64,000 nucleotides of DNA from Cadophora sp. MPI-SDFR-AT-0126. Taxonomy: Eukaryota; Ascomycota; Leotiomycetes; Helotiales; Ploettnerulaceae. Of the stretch, positions 57,504 to 64,000 are shown one piece after another. Position numbers and translations under genes: made by a program. The stretch is taken from positions 1,116,001 to 1,180,000 of the forward strand of contig JAGMVK010000011.1 in the NCBI GenBank assembly GCA_020747065.1, read 5' to 3'. The stretch's first letter is position 1. Each line of letters opens with the position of its first letter. The notes under the pieces are model-generated. The model searched no databases. It was not told where the DNA came from and worked only from the letters and a program-made list of their open reading frames with translations.

Positions 57504-60500
57504 GGTCAACGAAGACTTCGAAGGGCAAAATAAAATTATTCCGAAGTCGTGAGGTGTTGTTTGTTTATACTCGTGGTTCCAGCATTACTCAACTGTGGTG
57601 AGTCGACAAAGGATGTCGTCCCCAGTATCCAACGGCGGCGAATTTAGAACCAACAGACCCAAGCCCGGGAAGCAGAAGATGATCCTGTATTATGCTTCGT
57701 CCTTGGGATGACTGTCTTCTCCCGGAGAGTATTTTGTTCGGACGAGTGTTGCAGATATATTTCAGTCGTCGTCGTGCCGTGTGCGTGTCCTAGTGGTACA
57801 ATATCCCGCTGCCAGTCTGATAGGATCCCGAAGTTGCAGATAGGTGGCTCGAAGTATCGAGTATCGAGTCTTTCCCACACACAACAGTGCTGATCCAAAC
57901 ACAAATAAACGAGTGACTGTAGTTGGTATTATTCCAGGATGTATTGCGTCGACGATCTGAAGTTGACTATGCTCAGTACTGCTGTGGTCTGAGTGAAGGA
58001 GTGGGAAGGGCCTGGAAGGATCGATTATGTATATGTTGGACAGCGAAATAGGCAAAAGGCACTGCACATCAGTAGTCTGTCTCCTCTCTTCTCTCTTGAT
58101 ATCAGATCCGATCTGCTTTGCTGGGGACACGCAGGCTTTTGTTGGCTGCCCTGTTTCCGGGCTTGAAGAGCATGGATACTCTCCCCTGGCGATATTGCCC
58201 AATCCTTGCATCCCCGAACAAGCGGTGCAGAACACAGAGAAGCACCAGGGGACGCCGCCGCACATTAAAACCAGTTAAAAAGTCAAAGTCTGTCAAGTCA
58301 GGATGCTGGACGCGTGCCAGCGACGCCACAGTATGCAGCCAATATCGAAATATTGAGCGCCGCTGGAAGCAAACCAGGACCGTGATAACAGCCAGAGTGG
58401 AACCGATTCGATTCGAATGGGCCACTGGGCAAGCCATAATACAGAAACCCCGCCTTGGGAGCATACACCGATATATTGCATCTTGCATATTGCGACCGAC
58501 TGCTGCATCTGACATGAGGCTTTTTCTTCCTTTTCCCCTCACTCTTCAGCGGTCATGGCGATGTGAAGGGAAGCACCAGGAACAGGTGTGATCGTGATCT
58601 GTGCCCTATCTGCCGTTGCACAGTCCCACGGGCAGTCAGTCAGGGTAGGTCAGGTTGGGTCAGGTTACATCAGGTTGGGTCCGACGTCGATTATTGTCCT
58701 GTTCGCTCCGCCTCTTTTCTCACCTACTTCCCCTCCCCCTTCTCCACCTTGATGCTGGCCCTGACCGGACTCATCCAGTTCTGGTAAAATGTGAGTACAG
58801 TTTGGTGCATTCAATCGTTCATTGCAGCCAGTCCGGCTCAGGCCAAGCGCAGGAACAGAACATCGGATGAGGAACAAGGCGAGAAACCAATACAACACAG
58901 CACAACATCATGACATAAGCCATCGACCAATGGAGTAGCTCCTTCATCGAATACTTATTTCCCAGCTCTACCACTCACAGCACAGCACTCAAGCTTCCAA
59001 ATGATGAAAATAATAATTCTATCATCAACACATCAAACAATTAAATCCAAAATATCACTATCCAATCCATTCCCCATGCCCTCTCCATGAGTCCCAATCC
59101 AATAATCCCAGCATCCGTGAGCATCCAGACCACCTTCCAGACCACCCACTTTCGGATCTCCAGTTCGATTCTATTCGGTTATTACTTGAGTTAGTATTAT
59201 CATTCTCCATGCAGCCTGGGTCAAATCGAACCAATGCCACGCAACACCTCGCACCCACCACCCGGCCATTCCCACCCAAGCCGACGCCCCATCCACGCTT
59301 CTTACTCAAAGTATCACGCATCGCGCCAAAAGGAGATTGCGCTTCAGCGGCAACCATGCCAATTACGCGTTGGCCCGGGATATATCTGGAAAAGACACCA
59401 GCGCCAGGACGTGCGAGAATGTAACGCTAGGACGGATTGGATACTGTGGTAACTTGCACTAGGACATATTCTACGCGAGGGGTTCGATTTGGCTTGATGG
59501 ACTGGTCGAGGCTTTACTGTAGGAGTTCAAGATTTGAAGATTAGAAGATTGGAGGGCAGGAGAGGAAAGACTTAGGGTTAGTTGGTCGATGATGAAAGAT
59601 ATTTTAGTGATGGAAAGTTTTTGAAGTGCTGAAGGTTGTTTGTAATTGTTTGTTATCATTTTATATGGTTCACATAATTCGAAAGTCTCTGAGATAAAAT
59701 GAGAGAGAGACTTGATAGGCTAGGTTGTGCCACCAGGAGGGCGGGCATAACCCAACGAACATTTCCATATCCCCTCCTCATAGTGATACAAGACGACAAG
59801 AACTCAGTCACACAAAGCAAGGCAGCCGTGCATCCTCGAGCAAACCAAGAAAGAAGAAAAACAAAACTCTTCACACGCCACGGCAACCTGCATACACACG
59901 GTGCAAAACGCATGTCTTGACGCATGAAAACAATTACACCACTCATGCGTGCTCCCCCTCCACCCTCTCGGATAAATTTGTGCAGATGAAAAAGCAATCA
60001 TAGGAAGCCGTTTTATTCATCTGCACAAAGGGTTCATAATCACCCGTCAAGGTCGGTGCCAAGGAAACGTTCGTCCGATATCTGGGACATGCGTCATCTC
60101 TTTAGCTTTTAATTCGCAGCTTCGCTTGATGCGTGCATTATTATTGTGGTGGTGCAATTTGCCCCTAATGCTGGATGTTACCCCCTTTTGAGGCTAGCCA
60201 ATCAGAGCGGTTCATTGATCACTTGGTCTACTTCCCTTCTCGAAGTAAATCACCAACAATTAAATAACGTTCTAGAAAATTCCCTCATGGTGTTATCAAC
60301 CGCCAAACACATGTCAATCTTGTGACGAATATCATGCTCATACCGGAAAACTCTACGTCGGATCTGATCGTAGCTTCCCCGGATATCACCCAACTTAATC
60401 CAAACCTACATGCTCTTCTAACGCCAGAAGAAAACACATAACCTCGCACGGCATCAACTGTGTCCCTCACAACACCAATATGCAGCATCTTAGGAACACG

Positions 60501-62957
60501 GCTACGGCAATGCATCTCTCGGCCCTACGAGTATATTACTCCGAAGCCATCAATCATCTCAACAAGCCAATACCGACACCGAGACGGTAATGTAACATAC
60601 TGGTATGTAATACCAGATCAAGATATCACACCACTCACTAACTTCCACCGGAATCTCTCAACCGATCCCAGTAGCAGTTGTCGGAACTCTGTCGCTCCTC
60701 AGCATCGATTCGCACTTCATAGGTAATTTTCCACAACTTCATTTCTTAACATTGTCAAATCCAAGCCAGTCAGTCATCCACTACACTACTCTCGATGCTC
60801 GGCGAATCTACCCACCGCCTCGTCCTCCCTCGCACTTTCATCCAGATTTCCATCTAGCTCATAGCAAGCCCAAACCATATGATAGAATCCAGAAACACCA
60901 CCAGCACTAATTGCCAGCCTAACCTTCTTCATTCGTCATTTCTACTTTCCCCCTCTCTCACACTACTAACTCATGGCGTCAGCCGCCAACACAGCGCCAC
61001 CAATATTTCCATGCACTCTAACGGCGCGCCGCCCACGAGACACGAGCCGCTGTCGCATCCCGTCTCTGAGTCTTACTCCCTGTTACGACTTGTCATACGG
61101 AGGATTTTCCGACTCGAGCGAGTCCTTTTTGTTTTGTTTTTCGGGCGGCAGGTGGCTGCTTACAGATTGGATGCCCAATCAATTTCCATTCTCGAGTAGA
61201 TTTACAGCAAAGGGTGGGTTTCTGGGTGAGTTGAGGGGTGGCTGTGCTTTCGTCCGATCGTTTTCACTGCTTTATTTATTTTGTACGGAGGTATGGACTC
61301 TGCGGAGTACACAGTTGCATCTCATTACGCTGGTCTACCAGTCATAAGCATCGCTGCTCGTGCGATTGCATTTCTTGGGCTTTACGAGCCAAGTTGGCGT
61401 TCATTGTTTGGATGTGCTGCTCTGCCATGTCACAACTGACAGGCGTCGATGTCCAAATCAATGGATGCAACTTGGTCCGAGAATCGTTAGATACAGCATG
61501 AGATCCGAGGTCTTTGACAGGTTTCCTTCCATGTGAGGACTCATCTCACCTCATACCATTCCTGTTCTTTTCATTTCATTTCCGAGTACACCTCATCCCA
61601 CGAGACATGCTCACACCTCTGCAGCCGTAAGCTCTAAACGCGGTTACAACTTCCCCCGGAAAGAAGAGGGGACTAGTTGGCAAGCGGCTGACTTTATTGC
61701 ATTGGCGCTGCATGTATGCGAGGATATCTGGACGAGGTAGGCAGGGTGCGTCTCTCGGTATTTTGAGATACGGTACAGTGTTGTTTAGTAGCTCCTGGTG
61801 CAGCGTGATACCGTTACAGACTCATGGGAGTCCAGTATTCAAGTCCAGAAGACTGTTGTGAGTGAGGGGTCTGTGAGCAAGTGCTCTACCTCCCTCCGAA
61901 ATCACACAGCCACATTCATCGGTGGTTCTCTTATCAGATCGTTATCATTTTGATATCGAGTTTCTGACTCTGTCGTTCTCATTACTCATGTTTCTGTGAG
62001 ATACCTGCATCTTGTGCACCAGCTTCTCTGTGCGTCCTCAAGCTTCTGCAGAATATCCATGCCGCCTTTTTCACCTCATCCTTCGTCCTTACTCCTCGAC
62101 ATACCCTCAAGTATATGATATACAGGCAAGTAATCGTATGAGTGGTCCACGTTCCTCTCACGGCCACTCTTTCCGAGCAGAAGCAGATTCTTGGGCAGAG
62201 TAATGGTCACGTGAGCCAGAAAAGTGCTCCAGACTGGCCTTACCGGTTCTGACGTTCGCCGGTAGGGAGTCAAAGTCAAGATAACCAGGAAATAGTAACG
62301 CGTCCCAATACTCAACAATCCTTAGTACACTTTCGGGGAAGGTTCTCAAGGGAAAACTGATACAGACTCACATGATTCTCTAGTGGTACCTCGGTTAAGA
62401 TGGTTGTTATTTACATGCCTACACGCTAGAACACGGTACCTGGGGAAGCGAGACGCAGAGTCCTTTTTGTCTCGTTTCAGTTAGAGTACTGCATGCTTCT
62501 TTTCCGTTTTTGATTCCTTCTTGTCATTCCGCCCTGACAGCGCAAACTCCGCAACAGCGAAGTCCACCACAACCCATAGATTTCCGCCTCATCACTTCCC
62601 TCACCCGCCATACCATCCCCATACTGTTTTTTATCAAATCTCGCACCCCTTGCCACATCTCCATCTCTCTTGCCCTCCGTGAGTCTCACGGATCTCTCCC
62701 TAGTTGAAATCCGGAAATCTTCCCGTTCCAGATTAAAAACACCATATAAGTGAATCAAAATCTCTGAACGCGGGGGCTGGTGACAAGAAAATTGGAAGTA
62801 CTCTGACGAACCTGCAACTTGAGCTCACTGATTGCATTTCACTTCATCCTTACATACACTTCCTAGCCTCTTACCTTACACTGACAAAACTTCATCGTCT
62901 CAAAATTACAATCGACATTTCATCTACCTCACCTATCTGAATCATCACACTATCCAT
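57504..62957. other. 5.4-kb gene-free stretch
   Basis: This is the longest stretch without a convincing gene. The longest frames (58118-58591 plus, 58102-58542 minus, 60973-61347 plus) overlap or compete and lack ATG starts, splice-supported extensions or motifs. It is rich in pyrimidine tracts and holds the 10-bp tandem repeat at 58641-58680. A long 5' leader of the DUF7729-like gene or a noncoding RNA could lie here. Confidence 0.35.
58641..58680 (+). repeat. 10-bp tandem repeat, four copies
   Basis: Four consecutive 10-bp units are visible: CAGGGTAGGT, CAGGTTGGGT, CAGGTTACAT, CAGGTTGGGT. They share the CAGG core and lie in the gene-free stretch. Confidence 0.65.
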
Positions 62958-64000
62958 CTAGCTTCTCAAAGCATCAAGTCTCAGTCCTTCTGGATCCTTC
63001 GTCTCCTCATCACCCCACTGAATCTCATATCCCATATCACGCAGATACTTCTTCCAAGCATCATCCTCATTCTCCAACCTCGCACTGATGTCAGGGATGA
63101 TAAACCAACAAGAGATCGCACCCGCAGCAGCAAACCCGCTACCTATCAAGAACACTGCTTGATTGCCTCTATACACACTATCCCCATAACTCGCCAGTAT
63201 CGGCGCGAAGACAGCAGTACCGATAGCAGCACCGGCTTTTCCAAATGCCGCAATAAGCCCGAGACATTGACCACGGATCGATGTTGGAAAGGACTCGCTC
63301 GATGTGAGGACGATGGTTGCCCCAGGTCCGACCTCTCCTAGAGTCAAGAAGACGCCGTACATGACTATAAAGAGAGGGAGGATATCTTGGATTTTGCCGA
63401 GTGCGCCGCCGAGAATGAAGCCAAGACATGCTTGAAGCCCGAATCCGAGAGCCATGGTTCGTCGACGACCGATTTTGTCGGAAAGATATCCTCCGATGAA
63501 CGCACCGGGGATGTAGAAACAGTTGATTACTGTTCCCCAGCCCATATTTCTTGTAAGTGACGAGCCGATGTTTAGACGAGTCAGGATAGTTGATGCGAAG
63601 AGCCCGAAGGGGTATGAGATGTAATCTGGGCAAGTTAGCAAACAAGTCGCAAGATAATGGGGTGAGCTGGAACTTACTGTACAGAAACCAACTGATAGAG
63701 CAACCGAGAAGTGGTCTCCAATATCGTTTGAATATGGGCCAGTATGGAACACGTTGCTTCTTCGCAGCACTCTTGCGGTACGCAGTACTGACCGCCATCT
63801 TGTACCGGAACCAGAAAATAGTGAGTGGAGGAATCGCTCCCAAGGCAAGGGCGAGTCTCCAGACGATGTTGTAATGCTTCTCATTGGAGTGGAAGCACAA
63901 TATCAGAAGTAAAGGTACCAGGCCACCGAAGACGAAACCCAGAGTTGCGGAAAGATCGCCTATCAAGGCAAAGATGAAGCCTCTGTGTTTACGAACTCCG
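62958..64000 (-). CDS. MFS phosphate/glycerophosphodiester-type permease (partial)
   Basis: C-terminal part of an MFS permease cut by the right window edge. Visible model: complement(join(62958..63625,63678..>64000)), about 330 residues, with a 52-nt intron in phase 1 (donor GTAAGTT). Two cytosolic loops carry the features of the phosphate:H+ symporter/Git1 group: WFLYNYISYPFGLFASTIL after the central loop, YLSDKIGRRRTMALGFGLQ after helix 8, and SSESFPTSIRGQCLGLIAAFGKAGAAIGTAVF in helix 10. The C-terminus is short and charged (ENEDDAWKKYLRDMGYEIQW). Git1-type proteins import glycerophosphoinositol or phosphate; the substrate here is not determined. The N-terminal helices lie outside the window. 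Confidence 0.87.

Noticed and set aside
58102..58591. Two long overlapping frames on opposite strands (157 and 146 residues)
   Set aside because: The two compete, have no ATG in a good context, no motif and no splice-supported extension.
59470..59500. GGTTCGATT, resembling a tRNA T-loop
   Set aside because: No matching acceptor stem, D arm or anticodon arm could be laid out around it.
60973..61347. 124-residue plus-strand frame starting MASAANTAPP
   Set aside because: It begins with an ATG but the composition is noncoding-like, it has no recognisable domain and overlaps another frame of similar length.
62832..63341. 169-residue plus-strand frame at the right end
   Set aside because: It is antisense to the last exon of the phosphate-type permease, whose motifs and intron phase are clear.

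Overview
The window is nuclear DNA of a filamentous ascomycete (Pezizomycotina). Genes carry short introns, mostly 45-65 nt, with GTAAGT/GTATGT-type donors and a short run to the AG. The gene set is typical of these fungi: Zn2Cys6 regulators, MFS sugar transporters, a GH43 enzyme, a LaeA-like methyltransferase, a P450, a DUF7729-like GPI protein and a 2EXR protein. A leotiomycete-like saprotroph or plant associate is plausible, but the sequence alone does not fix the class. I rebuilt exon structures by hand by joining reading frames across splice sites and checking phase. Coordinates inside entries are those models.

Layout. 1-3 kb holds a decayed caspase-like (peptidase C14) gene. 3.2-4.6 kb holds a secreted SGNH hydrolase, 6.3-7.2 kb a secreted Pro/Thr-rich wall-type protein, and 8.4-10.6 kb the cytosolic Hsp90 gene. 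12.6-20.2 kb is a compact set: sugar-type MFS permease, divergent DHDPS/NanA-family aldolase, Zn2Cys6 regulator and, tail to tail with it, a ribokinase-family kinase. 21-25.3 kb holds a four-helix MARVEL-like protein and a sterol/UDP-glucosyltransferase. 25.6-26.8 kb holds a 2EXR-type protein. 27.9-33.4 kb is a second carbohydrate set: intracellular GH43, an oligosaccharide-type MFS permease and a GPI-anchored CE3-like esterase, with XlnR/Xyr1-like motifs in the upstream regions. 35.4-36.7 kb holds a one-helix surface protein. 39-42 kb holds a small two-helix protein and an unusual reading frame joining a Zn2Cys6 finger to a membrane protein. 42.6-44.2 kb is a broken old-yellow-enzyme gene. 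44.9-46.2 kb holds an acid-ceramidase-like amidase and 48.5-48.9 kb a small unknown gene. 49.4-53.8 kb holds a LaeA-like methyltransferase divergent from a P450. 56.2-57.5 kb holds a DUF7729-like GPI protein. The right edge cuts through a phosphate/glycerophosphodiester-type MFS permease.

How the genes work together. Two sets look functional: a sugar or sugar-acid catabolic island (import, aldol cleavage, phosphorylation, dedicated regulator) and a hemicellulose-oligosaccharide set (surface de-esterification, uptake, intracellular hydrolysis). The methyltransferase/P450 pair may be a small secondary-metabolism remnant. Two clear pseudogenes show local gene decay. I saw no convincing transposon, CRISPR array, rRNA or tRNA gene. 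Several long gene-free stretches are listed separately.
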